This document shows positions 8,910 to 17,535 of a stretch of DNA of 64,000 nt, in pieces. A program made the position numbers and the translations under genes. The notes below the pieces were generated by a model. It did no database searches. It was not told where the DNA came from and worked only from the letters and a program-made list of their open reading frames with translations. Where the stretch lies: positions 175,623-239,622 of the forward strand of contig DFTH01000012.1 in assembly GCA_002379425.1 (NCBI GenBank), written 5' to 3'. This DNA comes from Prevotella sp. UBA4217. Lineage in GTDB: Bacteria; Bacteroidota; Bacteroidia; Bacteroidales; Bacteroidaceae. Position 1 is the first letter of the stretch. Each line of letters opens with the position of its first letter.

Positions 8910-11456
8910 TTGAAGAAATTCCTGTTGACAATCCTTCTGATGACACCGCTGCTGGTGCGGGCACAGATATCTGGCGTGGTGATTGACGAGTCTGATGGTG
9001 GACCAGTGCCTTATGCGACCGTTCAGTACAAGGGTAACCATGTGTCTGCAGTTGCCGATGGTCAGGGCCGTTTCCGCATCGAGTGCCATAACGGGTGGCG
9101 ACTTACTGTCAGTTCGGTGGGTTATCGCGAACAGGTCATAAATGTCAATCCGCAGATGTCCTCCCATCTGACAATCCGCCTGACTGCGGACAACCGTACG
9201 CTCAGCGAGGTCACCGTCAAGTCGAAGAAGCACTCACGCTATCGCCGTAAAGGCAACCCCGCAGTGGATCTGATGCGCAAGGTGATTGCCAACAAGAAAA
9301 AGGCAGACCTGAAACGCCATGACTACTACAGTTATCTGAATTACCAGAAGATAGGCCTGAGTTTGAACGACCTGAAGCCGGAAACGCTCGAGAAGGGTAT
9401 CTTCAAGCGTTACCCCTGGTTGCGTGAGCAGGTGGATACCAGCCAATATACTGATAAGATGGTGCTGCCGCTGACTGTTGATGAGATGGTCACCGAGCAA
9501 CTATGGCGCAAGGATCCCAAGGCAGAGCGCACCATTGTCAAAGGCACGAGGTCGAGTGGTGTCAACGACCTGTTCCAGACGGGTGATATCCTCACCACGG
9601 TGATGCGCGAGACATTTGCAGATGTCGATATCTACGACGACTACATCCTTCTGATGCGCCATAAGTTTAGTTCACCTATAGGGCGCGATGCCATCCAGTT
9701 CTACCGCTTTTATCTCACTGATACTGTCTATGTGGGGGCCGACCGTTGTATCCAACTTGACTTCTTGCCCAATAACCAGCAGGATTTCGGTTTTCGCGGA
9801 CAGATTTACATCATTGCCGACACCACCTATCAGGTGAAGCGCTGTGAACTCTTTATTCCCCGTTCCAGTGACGTCAACTGGGTGGAGTCGATGCAGTGTA
9901 TGCAGGAATTTTCCAAACAGGACAATGGGGAGTGGCTGCTCACTATCGACGATATGGTCGTGGAACTGATGCTCACGGACTTCATTCAGAAGGGAGTGGT
10001 GACACGCACCACGAGAAAGACCAATTTCTCATTTGATCCAATCTCCGACGCACGGTTTAAGAAGAAAAATCCACTGCAAGTGGAGGCTGGCTCCGACAAC
10101 CGCAGTGATGCCTTCTGGCAGGAGTATCGTCAGGTGGAGTTCACCAAGAGTGAACAGGGCATGTCGAACTTCCTTGCCAATCTGGAGCAACTCAAAGGAT
10201 TCAAGTATGTTATCTTTGTATTAAAGGCTCTTTTCGAGAACTACCTCGAGACTGGTTCGCGCGAAAAACCAAGTAAGTTTGACGTTGGTCCCATCAATAC
10301 CTTTATTTCCCAGAATTTCCATGACGGGTTACGCTTCCGTCTTGGTGGGCAGACAACGGCCAACCTCCATCCTCATCTCTTTGCTAAGGGCTATATAGCC
10401 TACGGTACAAAGACCCACGAGAAGTATTATAATGCTGAACTCACCTACTCGATAACACCCAAACAATATCTGCCTCAGGAGTTCCCTGTCAACCATATCA
10501 TCTTTTCGTCGAAGCGCGATGTGGCGCTGCCCAGTGATAAATATGCCATTACAGACAAGGACAATGTCTTTTCCTCGTTCAAGGTTCACGACATCGACAA
10601 GATGTTCATGTACAACACCCAGCGGCTCGCCTACGAATTTGAAACATCCACTCATTGGCGCTTTACTGCCGACTTGAAGACCGAGCGCATCAACCCTATA
10701 GGATCGCTCCAACTCCAGCCATTAGGTTCCGACGCCCTTCCGCTTCCCCATATACGCTACACAGAATCGACCTTTGGCATCCGATATGCTCCCAATGAGA
10801 ATTTTATCAATACCAAGCAGCGCCGCCGCACCACCAATAAGGATGCGTGGTATGCGCAGTTGATGCATACCATCGGCTATCAGGGCCTGCTTGGAGGTGA
10901 GTACAACTATAACTATTCCGAACTGGAGTGGTTCCGTCGCACATGGCTTCCTATGAGTTGGGGGAGAATCGACACTCGTCTGCGCATGGGGGTCCAGTGG
11001 AGCCAGGTGCCCTGGCCCTTGTTGCCTATGCCTCAGGCCAACCTCTCGTATATCGTCGCTCCGCAACTCTTCAACATGGTCAATAACATGGAGTTTATCA
11101 ATGACCGCTTTATCTCGTTGATGCTGACCTGGGAGATGGGTGGCAAATTGCTAAACCGTATTCCTCTGCTACGTAAACTTAAGTGTCGCGAGATATTCGA
11201 GTTTAAGGGACTCTGGGGTGCGATCTCCAATAAGAATAATCCCAACCTGCCTGAGAACCAGGCAAGTTCGTGCTTGATGACTTTCCCGTCCAACAGTTTT
11301 GTCATGGACGGTCGCCATCCCTATTTCGAGTATGCCGTTGGCGTTCAGAACATCTTTAACCTGATTCAGATTGAGTATGTCCGCCGCATCAACTATCTAT
11401 ACCTGCCCACTGCAGCCAAGCACGGCATACGCTTCACTATCAATCCGACGTTCTGA
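8910..11456 (+). CDS. DUF5686 / carboxypeptidase-regulatory-like domain outer-membrane protein
   Basis: An 848-residue exported protein. A signal peptide (MKKFLLTILLMTPLLVRAQ) is followed by a carboxypeptidase-regulatory-like beta-sandwich at about residues 20-95 (ISGVVIDES, VPYATVQYKGN, SVGYREQVI), then a long DUF5686 region ending in amphipathic strands and a terminal Phe (TINPTF), as expected for an outer-membrane beta-barrel. DUF5686 proteins are found in Bacteroidetes; the function is unknown. The start is a TTG at 8910, four bases after the prfC stop, chosen because it gives the full signal peptide and no ATG is available nearby. It belongs to the same transcription run as prfC. Confidence 0.85.
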   Translation: MKKFLLTILLMTPLLVRAQISGVVIDESDGGPVPYATVQYKGNHVSAVADGQGRFRIECHNGWRLTVSSVGYREQVINVNPQMSSHLTIRLTADNRTLSEVTVKSKKHSRYRRKGNPAVDLMRKVIANKKKADLKRHDYYSYLNYQKIGLSLNDLKPETLEKGIFKRYPWLREQVDTSQYTDKMVLPLTVDEMVTEQLWRKDPKAERTIVKGTRSSGVNDLFQTGDILTTVMRETFADVDIYDDYILLMRHKFSSPIGRDAIQFYRFYLTDTVYVGADRCIQLDFLPNNQQDFGFRGQIYIIADTTYQVKRCELFIPRSSDVNWVESMQCMQEFSKQDNGEWLLTIDDMVVELMLTDFIQKGVVTRTTRKTNFSFDPISDARFKKKNPLQVEAGSDNRSDAFWQEYRQVEFTKSEQGMSNFLANLEQLKGFKYVIFVLKALFENYLETGSREKPSKFDVGPINTFISQNFHDGLRFRLGGQTTANLHPHLFAKGYIAYGTKTHEKYYNAELTYSITPKQYLPQEFPVNHIIFSSKRDVALPSDKYAITDKDNVFSSFKVHDIDKMFMYNTQRLAYEFETSTHWRFTADLKTERINPIGSLQLQPLGSDALPLPHIRYTESTFGIRYAPNENFINTKQRRRTTNKDAWYAQLMHTIGYQGLLGGEYNYNYSELEWFRRTWLPMSWGRIDTRLRMGVQWSQVPWPLLPMPQANLSYIVAPQLFNMVNNMEFINDRFISLMLTWEMGGKLLNRIPLLRKLKCREIFEFKGLWGAISNKNNPNLPENQASSCLMTFPSNSFVMDGRHPYFEYAVGVQNIFNLIQIEYVRRINYLYLPTAAKHGIRFTINPTF

Positions 11457-11481
11457 CAAATATCAAACTGACATTAGCAAT

Positions 11482-12063
11482 ATGAGAAGAGAAGATGATA
11501 TCAAGAATGCAGTAGAGACCATGCGGAAGGGTGGGGTGATCCTCTATCCGACAGACACAGTCTGGGGTATCGGCTGCGATGCCACTAATGCTGAGGCCGT
11601 GCGACGTGTCTATGAGATCAAGCAGCGCGATGACTCAAAGGCGCTAATCTGCCTCGTAGATAGTGATGCGCGCATGCAGCGCTATTTTAAGAATGTGCCC
11701 GATGTGGCCTGGCAGTTGATAGACAGTCTGAAAGACGTCGATGCCAAACCTACCACGCTGATCCTTGATGGAGCCGTCAATCTGGCCAGTAACCTGATCG
11801 CTGAGGATGGAAGCCTTGGCATCCGTATCACCAATGAGTCTTTCTCCAAGGAACTCTGCTACCGCTTCCAGAAGGCCATCGTCTCGACTTCCGCCAATAT
11901 CAGCGGTGAACCTGCTGCGCAAAACTATTGCGACATTGACCAGCGTATCATCGACGCCGTGGATTACGTCTGCTGGACGCGTCGTCAGGAGCATAAGCCT
12001 CACACACCGTCAGCGATTATCAGGCTCAAGGAAAACGGAGAGGTAACAATTATCAGGAAATAG
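11482..12063 (+). CDS. L-threonylcarbamoyladenylate synthase (Sua5/YciO/YrdC family)
   Basis: A 193-residue single YrdC-type domain that makes threonylcarbamoyl-AMP, the donor for the universal t6A37 tRNA modification. The nucleotide-binding signature is clear: LYPTDTVWGIGCDATN near residues 20-35, KQRDDSKALICLVD, and the C-terminal VSTSANISGEPAA. It lacks the extra Sua5 C-terminal domain, so it is TsaC-like in length. ATG 11482 starts 25 bases after the DUF5686 stop; its TAG stop overlaps the GTG start of the chloride channel gene by one base. YciO-like paralogues without proven activity exist, so the precise assignment is family-level. Confidence 0.9.
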   Translation: MRREDDIKNAVETMRKGGVILYPTDTVWGIGCDATNAEAVRRVYEIKQRDDSKALICLVDSDARMQRYFKNVPDVAWQLIDSLKDVDAKPTTLILDGAVNLASNLIAEDGSLGIRITNESFSKELCYRFQKAIVSTSANISGEPAAQNYCDIDQRIIDAVDYVCWTRRQEHKPHTPSAIIRLKENGEVTIIRK

Positions 12064-13862
12064 TGGAAGCAACTGTACAGAGACCAACGTGGATTCAGCG
12101 GCTGCACGAGTGGCGCGTCAACCACATCAGCGAGAAGATGTTCATGATCATTCTCGCACTTATCGTTGGCTTCTTTGCTGCCGTGGCAGCCTTTATCCTT
12201 CACTGGATCATCAACCAGATTGTTCTGCTGCTCACCAGTCAGTTTGACCGTACTGGTGCCAACTGGCTCTATCTGGTCTATCCTGTGGTGGGCATCTATC
12301 TTACCTCTCTCTTCGTGCGCTATATCGTCAAGGACAACATCTCCCACGGAATAACCCGCATCCTCTATGCCATATCCTCCAACAAGTCGAGGCTAAAGTC
12401 CCACAACTGCTGGTCGTCAGTGATCGCCTCCGCCATCACCATCGGCTTTGGTGGTTCCGTGGGAGCCGAGGCACCAATCGTTCTGACAGGCTCTGCCATA
12501 GGTTCGAACCTTGGTCAACTGTTCCATCTGGATCGTAAGATGCTGCTGACGCTTGTCGGTTGTGGTGCTGCCGGTGCCATTGCAGGCATCTTCAAGGCCC
12601 CGATAGCAGGTCTGGTCTTTACCCTTGAGGTGCTGATGATTGATATGACGATGACGGCCCTTCTGCCGATACTCGTGTCCTGTGTGACGGCCACCTGCTT
12701 CACCTATATCTTCAGCGGTGATGCTGCCCTCTTCACCTTCCACCTTGACAGTGAGTGGTCCGTTGAGCGGATTCCGGCCTGCATATTGCTGGGCATCGCA
12801 TGTGGCCTTATCTCACTTTATTTCATCCGCATGATGGGTGCCTGCGAGGATATGTTCTCCCGCTTCAAGGATTATCCGTACGTCAGGCTGGCGATAGGCG
12901 GCACGATATTAAGCCTCTTGATTTTCCTTTTCCCTGCCCTCTATGGAGAAGGCTATAGCAGCATTAATCTCTTGCTGAACGGACGGACGGAGACCGACTG
13001 GAACCATATCCTGGATAATTCCCTGTTCTCTGGGCAGGGGTCGCTGGTGATCATCTATATTGCGCTGGTGCTGTTTACGAAAGTGCTTGCCACCTCTGCC
13101 ACGAACGGGGGCGGGGGATGCGGCGGTACGTTTGCCCCCTCACTCTTCATCGGCTGTTTTACCGGCTTCCTGTTTGCAAGGCTATGGAATATCAATCAGA
13201 TAGGTGTCTATGTGCCAGAGAAGAACTTCGCACTGCTTGGGATGGCAGGCGTGATGTCGGGAGTGATGCACGCGCCACTGACGGGCATCTTCCTCATTGC
13301 CGAACTGACGGGAGGATATGTCATGTTCATGCCGCTGATGATTGTAAGCGTGTGTGCCTATCTGACGATTATCATTTTCGAGCCCCACAGTATCTATGGC
13401 TCGCGTCTGGCCAAGCAGGGTAAACTCCTGACCCACCATACTGACCACGCCGTACTGACACTGATGAACCTCGATAGCGTGATTGAGCGCGACTTCCTGT
13501 CTGTCTCGCCCGATATGGAGTTGGGACAGATTGTGCATAAGATCAGCCGTAGCCATACCTCTGTGCTGCCTGTGCTGGATGCCGCAGGCAAACTGTTGGG
13601 CGAGATTGATATTGCTAAGATTCGTAATGTGCTGTTCCGCATCGAACTGTATCATCATTTCACGGCCTCTCAACTGATGGTGGAGCCGAAGGCCGTTCTC
13701 ACGGATGCCATGCCCATGGCGGACGTGATGCAGACGTTCGACCAGACGGGTGCCAATTGGCTGCCTGTGTTTGATGCCGAGAATCATCTGAAAGGTTATA
13801 TCTCCCGTCAGCGTATCTATACGATGTATAGGAAGATGGTGGCGGATATGAGTGAGGATTGA
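12063..13862 (+). CDS. ClC-type chloride channel with C-terminal CBS pair
   Basis: A 599-residue membrane protein of the ClC family. Roughly ten hydrophobic helices span residues 25-440. The anion-filter motifs appear as GFGGSVGAEAPIVLTGSAIGS (with the gating Glu kept) and GGGCGGTFAPSLFIG. Two CBS domains follow at about residues 465-590, which usually bind adenine nucleotides and regulate gating. Whether it is a channel or a Cl-/H+ exchanger cannot be decided here. The start is a GTG inside the Sua5 stop. The stop codon TGA is the first unit of an octamer array (13855-13910). Confidence 0.92.
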   Translation: MEATVQRPTWIQRLHEWRVNHISEKMFMIILALIVGFFAAVAAFILHWIINQIVLLLTSQFDRTGANWLYLVYPVVGIYLTSLFVRYIVKDNISHGITRILYAISSNKSRLKSHNCWSSVIASAITIGFGGSVGAEAPIVLTGSAIGSNLGQLFHLDRKMLLTLVGCGAAGAIAGIFKAPIAGLVFTLEVLMIDMTMTALLPILVSCVTATCFTYIFSGDAALFTFHLDSEWSVERIPACILLGIACGLISLYFIRMMGACEDMFSRFKDYPYVRLAIGGTILSLLIFLFPALYGEGYSSINLLLNGRTETDWNHILDNSLFSGQGSLVIIYIALVLFTKVLATSATNGGGGCGGTFAPSLFIGCFTGFLFARLWNINQIGVYVPEKNFALLGMAGVMSGVMHAPLTGIFLIAELTGGYVMFMPLMIVSVCAYLTIIIFEPHSIYGSRLAKQGKLLTHHTDHAVLTLMNLDSVIERDFLSVSPDMELGQIVHKISRSHTSVLPVLDAAGKLLGEIDIAKIRNVLFRIELYHHFTASQLMVEPKAVLTDAMPMADVMQTFDQTGANWLPVFDAENHLKGYISRQRIYTMYRKMVADMSED

Positions 13863-13910
13863 AGGATTGAAGGATTGAAGAATTGAAGAATTGAAGGATT
13901 GAAGAATTGA
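13855..13910 (+). repeat. Octamer array AGRATTGA x7 starting at the ClC stop codon
   Basis: Seven consecutive 8-base units of the form AGGATTGA or AGAATTGA. The first unit contains the last Asp codon and TGA stop of the channel gene (GAG GAT TGA); the array fills the space up to the fmt start. The same octamer occurs on the minus strand after the mechanosensitive channel gene at 60466-60513. Confidence 0.95.
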
Positions 13911-13918
13911 AAACGGAT

Positions 13919-14896
13919 ATGGAGAAGAAGGATTTACGTATTGTGTTTATGGGTACGCCGGAGTTTGCAGTAGAGACACTGAAGGCGTTAGTAGAGAACA
14001 ATTATCAGGTGGTGGCTGTTGTGACGCAGCCCGATCGCCCTGTGGGCCGTCATCAGACGGAGGTACAGCCCTCAGAAGTGAAGAAGTTTGCCTTGGAGCA
14101 CAACCTGCCCGTGTTGCAGCCAGAGAAGATGAAGGACCCTGCTTTCGTTGATCAGTTGAAGTCTTTCAAGGCCAACCTCCAGGTGGTCGTCGCCTTCCGT
14201 ATGCTGCCCGAAGTGGTGTGGGACATGCCTCAGTACGGCACCTTCAATGTGCATGCCGCCCTGCTGCCCCAGTATCGTGGTGCGGCTCCCATCAACTGGG
14301 CCGTTATCAACGGTGAGAAGCAGACGGGTGTCACCACCTTCTTTCTCGATAAGGACATCGACACCGGGCGTATCATCATGCAGAAGCCCTTTGACATCCC
14401 TGACACTGCCAATGCGGAGTATGTCTATGACGGACTAATGCACCTGGGTGCGGAAGTCTGTCTGGGGACACTTGAGAAGATCATTGCCACAGACGGCCAT
14501 CCTGAGAGTATCCCTCAGGAAGAACTGGAGGGGAAGTTCAAGCGGCTCTACGATGCGCCAAAACTCAGCAAGGCTGTCTGCGAGATCGACTGGAGCCGTC
14601 CTTGCCGGCGTGTCTATGACTTTATTCGTGGCCTGAGTCCATATCCTGGCGCGTGGACCTCCCTGCTGGGACCGAATGGTAAGACCATCGACCTGAAGAT
14701 ATTCAAGACCACCAAGACCGAGAAGAATATTGGCATGAGGGCAGGCACGATCGTCGTCTATAAGGGCGTGCTCTATATCACGACAGGTGATTTTATGCTT
14801 CAGATAGATGAACTCCAGTTGTCTGGCAGAGAACGGATGAAAGCCCGCGAATTCCTCAACGGAAATAAAAATATTGAGAGTTATATAATAAAATAA
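13919..14896 (+). CDS. fmt: Methionyl-tRNA formyltransferase
   Basis: A 325-residue enzyme that formylates initiator Met-tRNA with 10-formyl-tetrahydrofolate. The N-terminal domain begins RIVFMGTPEFAVETLKALV; the catalytic region has FNVHAALLPQYRGAAPINWAVINGE and the DKDIDTG segment, giving the Asn, His and Asp expected for the formyl transfer. The C-terminal OB-like tRNA-binding domain follows. ATG 13919 (MEKKDLR) is used; a TTG at 13907 would start inside the octamer array. It is in the same run as the chloride channel gene. Confidence 0.95.
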   Translation: MEKKDLRIVFMGTPEFAVETLKALVENNYQVVAVVTQPDRPVGRHQTEVQPSEVKKFALEHNLPVLQPEKMKDPAFVDQLKSFKANLQVVVAFRMLPEVVWDMPQYGTFNVHAALLPQYRGAAPINWAVINGEKQTGVTTFFLDKDIDTGRIIMQKPFDIPDTANAEYVYDGLMHLGAEVCLGTLEKIIATDGHPESIPQEELEGKFKRLYDAPKLSKAVCEIDWSRPCRRVYDFIRGLSPYPGAWTSLLGPNGKTIDLKIFKTTKTEKNIGMRAGTIVVYKGVLYITTGDFMLQIDELQLSGRERMKAREFLNGNKNIESYIIK

Positions 14897-14946
14897 GAGG
14901 TGTGAGCGTTTCTTAGGTATAAAACAGTTTCAAATTGTGATTGCCT

Positions 14947-15060
14947 ATGAAGATTTCTACCCCAGAAGATTTTAAACCAAGAGCAATGACGCTCGACGTA
15001 ATCCGACAGGTCGCTTACACTTACAGACCAAACATTAAGAAGGCTTATAGCCTAAACTGA
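14947..15060 (+). CDS. Small ORF, 37 residues
   Basis: ATG 14947 to TGA 15060 encodes 37 residues with a basic, helical-looking composition: it begins MKISTPEDFKPRAM and ends YRPNIKKAYSLN. It fills the only sizeable gap between fmt (ends 14896) and rpe (starts 15064), ends three bases before the rpe ATG, and runs in the same direction, which is what a real operon member would look like. I do not recognise a family and there is no clear Shine-Dalgarno. A leader ORF coupling translation to rpe is an alternative. Confidence 0.5.
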   Translation: MKISTPEDFKPRAMTLDVIRQVAYTYRPNIKKAYSLN

Positions 15061-15063
15061 GAC

Positions 15064-15711
15064 ATGGCATTAGTATCTCCCTCATTGCTCGCAGCCGATT
15101 TCCTGCATCTCGACCGCGATATCGACATGATTAACAGAAGTGAGGCCGACTGGCTCCACCTGGATGTGATGGACGGTTCTTTCGTTCCCAATATTTCCTT
15201 TGGCTTCCCTGTGCTGGAGGCTGTAGCCAAGGCGTGTAAGAAGCCCCTTGACGTGCACTACATGATTGAGAAGCCCGAGCGCTATATCAGGCAGACGGCC
15301 AAGTTGGGCGCCATGATGATGAATGTGCACTACGAGGCCTCCGTCCATCTGCACCGCACCGTTCAGGAGATCCATGACGCAGGCATGAAGGCAGGTGTCA
15401 CCCTGAATCCCTCGACGCCCGTCTCCGTGCTGGAGGATATCCTTGGCGACGTGGATATGGTGCTGCTGATGAGCGTCAATCCTGGCTTCGGCGGACAGAA
15501 GTTCATCGAGAATACCATCGACAAGGTGAAGCGCCTCCGCAGGATGATTTCAGAGAAGGGCCTTCAGACGCTGATAGAGGTGGATGGTGGCGTACAGGGC
15601 GAGACGGCTCCCCGACTGGTGGCGGCTGGCGTCAATGTACTGGTCAGTGGCAGTTATGTGTTCAATGCCCCTAACCCCGAACAGGTCATCCAGTCGCTCA
15701 GGCTTCTATAG
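15064..15711 (+). CDS. rpe: Ribulose-phosphate 3-epimerase
   Basis: A 215-residue TIM-barrel enzyme interconverting ribulose 5-phosphate and xylulose 5-phosphate in the pentose phosphate pathway. Key signatures are SPSLLAADFLHL, the metal-site stretch HLDVMDGSFVPNISFG, the DVHYMIEKPE motif, MSVNPGFGGQKFI and the phosphate-binding VDGGV. Length is normal. Its last 14 bases overlap the end of the convergent sigma-factor gene. Confidence 0.96.
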   Translation: MALVSPSLLAADFLHLDRDIDMINRSEADWLHLDVMDGSFVPNISFGFPVLEAVAKACKKPLDVHYMIEKPERYIRQTAKLGAMMMNVHYEASVHLHRTVQEIHDAGMKAGVTLNPSTPVSVLEDILGDVDMVLLMSVNPGFGGQKFIENTIDKVKRLRRMISEKGLQTLIEVDGGVQGETAPRLVAAGVNVLVSGSYVFNAPNPEQVIQSLRLL

Positions 15712-16297
15712 TCAGGTTCACACCGTATGTCTTCGTCAGTTTACGGAGATTCATCAGGGCGTAGCGCATACGCCCTAATGACGTGTTGATGCTGACGTTT
15801 GTCTGCTGGGCAATCTCCTTGAACGACAGTTCCTGGAAGAACCTCATGAAGACCACCTCGCGCTGGGTCTCTGGCAGGGCTTCCACGAGCCGCTTCACAT
15901 CGCGGAGCACCTGCTCGTTGGTCAGTTCGCTCTCGCGGCTGCCGTCCAGCACGGATGCACTGTTCAGGTTGCTCAGGTCGTTGTCCTTGCCTGTCTCTAT
16001 GATCTTACTGCTCTTCAGGGCCCTGTAGTGGTCGATGATGACATTATGGGCTATGCGGGTCACCCACCAGATAAACTTACCTGAATCGGCATACCGCCCG
16101 TTCTGCATCTTCGTGATTACTTTCAGGAATGTCTCCTGGAAAAGGTCGTTGGCCAAATCCTCATCCTTCACCACATACATGATATAGGTGAAGACTTTGT
16201 CCTGACTGCGTGAAAGTAACTCGTCGAATGCTCTGTTATTACCATCGATGTAAGCCAATGCCAACTCTTCGTCGGTCATACTTTCCAACGTGTTCAT
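15698..16297 (-). CDS. ECF-type RNA polymerase sigma factor
   Basis: A 199-residue sigma-70 family protein with region 2 at about residues 25-95 (FDELLSRSQDKVFTYIMYVVKDEDLANDLFQETFLKV) and region 4 near residues 130-185 (LPETQREVVFMRFFQELSFKEIAQQTNVSINTSLGRMRYALMNL, split here by description). No anti-sigma gene is adjacent, whereas many ECF genes in Bacteroidetes are followed by a FecR-type anti-sigma. Its own promoter is of the housekeeping type. The convergent rpe gene overlaps its 3' end by 14 bases. The regulon cannot be inferred from the neighbours. Confidence 0.92.
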   Translation of the reverse strand: MNTLESMTDEELALAYIDGNNRAFDELLSRSQDKVFTYIMYVVKDEDLANDLFQETFLKVITKMQNGRYADSGKFIWWVTRIAHNVIIDHYRALKSSKIIETGKDNDLSNLNSASVLDGSRESELTNEQVLRDVKRLVEALPETQREVVFMRFFQELSFKEIAQQTNVSINTSLGRMRYALMNLRKLTKTYGVNLTIEA

Positions 16298-16372
16298 ACT
16301 TTATTCTCATTTAATACTGAGTAAAGTTTGTTTCGATAGGCAATAATAGGTTTTAATTGTTAATACTGGCGG

Positions 16373-16404
16373 CAAAAGTAGGTATTTTTGTTGAAACAAC
16401 CAAA
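16373..16404 (-). promoter_or_regulatory. Promoter of the ECF sigma gene
   Basis: -33 TTTG at 16401-16404, a 20-base spacer and -7 TACTTTTG at 16373-16380 on the minus strand, leaving a leader of roughly 70 bases before the ATG. Confidence 0.82.
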
Positions 16405-16453
16405 AAAAAAGTAAAAAAAATGGGAAATATGTCGGCAATTAGACATATTTCCC
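16402..16453 (-). terminator. Terminator of rfbA
   Basis: On the minus strand, a perfect 12-bp stem (GGGAAATATGTC with its complement, 16422-16433 and 16442-16453, loop of 8) is followed by ATTTTTTTTAC and a second T-run. It follows the rfbA stop by about 30 bases and overlaps the -33 element of the sigma gene promoter. Confidence 0.9.
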
Positions 16454-16485
16454 GTCTTTTTAGTTGTCAGGATGGTGCCTGAATA

Positions 16486-17370
16486 CTATCTTTTATACTC
16501 CTCAGCCCTGCGCAGCAGATACTGCCCGTAGTCGTTCTTGGCCATCGGCTCTGCCAGTTTTCTGAGTTGCTCCCTGTCGATCCACCCGCGCTTGAAGGCG
16601 ATCTCCTCCAGGCATGCCACCTTCAGCCCCTGGCGCTTCTCGATGACCTCGATGAAGGTTGAGGCCTCGGAGAGCGAGTCGTGGGTACCGGTGTCGAGCC
16701 AGGCAAAGCCGCGCTGCAGAGTCTGCACGAGCAGGTTCTTCTGGGCAAGATACTGCTGGTTCACGGTGGTGATCTCCAGTTCGCCGCGGGCCGAAGGCTT
16801 GATGTTCTTGGCAATCTCTACCACACTGTTGGGGTAGAAATAGAGCCCCACCACGGCATAGTTGGACTTGGGCTTGGCAGGCTTCTCCTCGATGCTCAGG
16901 CAGTTGCCTGCCTCGTCGAACTCCGCCACGCCATAGCGCTCGGGGTCGTTCACGTAGTAGCCGAATACGGTGGCGTGGCCGTTCTGCTCGGCGTTGATCA
17001 CGGCCTGCTTCAGCATGCCCGTGAATCCGCTGCCGTAGAAGATGTTGTCGCCCAGCACCAGACAGGCGCAGTCGGAGCCAATAAACTTCTCGCCGATGAT
17101 GAAGGCCTGTGCCAGTCCGTCGGGCGAGGGCTGCTCTGCATACTCAAAGCGCACGCCCAGGTCGCTGCCGTCGCCCAGCAGGCGCTTGAAGGCAGGCAGG
17201 TCGTAAGGGGTCGAGATAATCAGGATCTCACGGATGCCGGCCAGCATCAGCGTGGAGATGGGGTAATAGATCATCGGCTTGTCGAAGATGGGGATCAACT
17301 GTTTCGATATCCCCTTGGTGATGGGGTAGAGGCGGGTGCCAGAACCTCCTGCTAATACGATTCCTTTCAT
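16486..17370 (-). CDS. rfbA: Glucose-1-phosphate thymidylyltransferase
   Basis: A 294-residue nucleotidyltransferase making dTDP-glucose, the first step to dTDP-rhamnose. The N-terminal motif [18 protein letters not shown] and the stretch [16 protein letters not shown] are diagnostic. GDNIFYG carries the catalytic Asp and [10 protein letters not shown] lies near residue 225. The ATG at 17370 is used because the upstream extension is not family-like and would read through the promoter. It is transcribed alone, away from rfbD at 6432. Confidence 0.95.
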   Translation of the reverse strand: MKGIVLAGGSGTRLYPITKGISKQLIPIFDKPMIYYPISTLMLAGIREILIISTPYDLPAFKRLLGDGSDLGVRFEYAEQPSPDGLAQAFIIGEKFIGSDCACLVLGDNIFYGSGFTGMLKQAVINAEQNGHATVFGYYVNDPERYGVAEFDEAGNCLSIEEKPAKPKSNYAVVGLYFYPNSVVEIAKNIKPSARGELEITTVNQQYLAQKNLLVQTLQRGFAWLDTGTHDSLSEASTFIEVIEKRQGLKVACLEEIAFKRGWIDREQLRKLAEPMAKNDYGQYLLRRAEEYKR

Positions 17371-17392
17371 AATAATTATTGTTTGTTGGCTG

Positions 17393-17400
17393 CAAAGATA
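17393..17400 (-). promoter_or_regulatory. -7 element of rfbA
   Basis: TATCTTTG at 17393-17400 on the minus strand, 22 bases before the ATG. The -33 position shows no TTTG and falls in AT-rich short-period sequence. Confidence 0.65.
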
Positions 17401-17460
17401 CGAAGAATAATTGATAATTGGTAATTGAAAGTTGACAATTTTGCACTGCGGCATCAAATT

Positions 17461-17490
17461 CTTCATTCTTCATTCTTCATTCTTCATTTT
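17461..17490. repeat. Heptamer repeat (CTTCATT)n
   Basis: About four copies of the 7-base unit CTTCATT in the divergent space between rfbA and the 205-residue protein gene. It occupies the position where a -33 element of the plus-strand promoter (17498-17505) would be expected. Confidence 0.9.
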
Positions 17491-17497
17491 TTTTCTG

Positions 17498-17505
17498 TAC
17501 CTTTG
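17498..17505 (+). promoter_or_regulatory. -7 element of the 205-residue protein gene
   Basis: TACCTTTG at 17498-17505, 30 bases before the ATG. The heptamer array sits where the -33 TTTG should be. Confidence 0.7.
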
Positions 17506-17535
17506 CAGGCAGTTTTTAACTCTAATCAAGAAATT

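Noticed and set aside
14905..14925. TTAGGTAT upstream of the 37-residue ORF as another regulon motif
   Set aside because: Only the core matches and no -7 or -33 promoter element is nearby.
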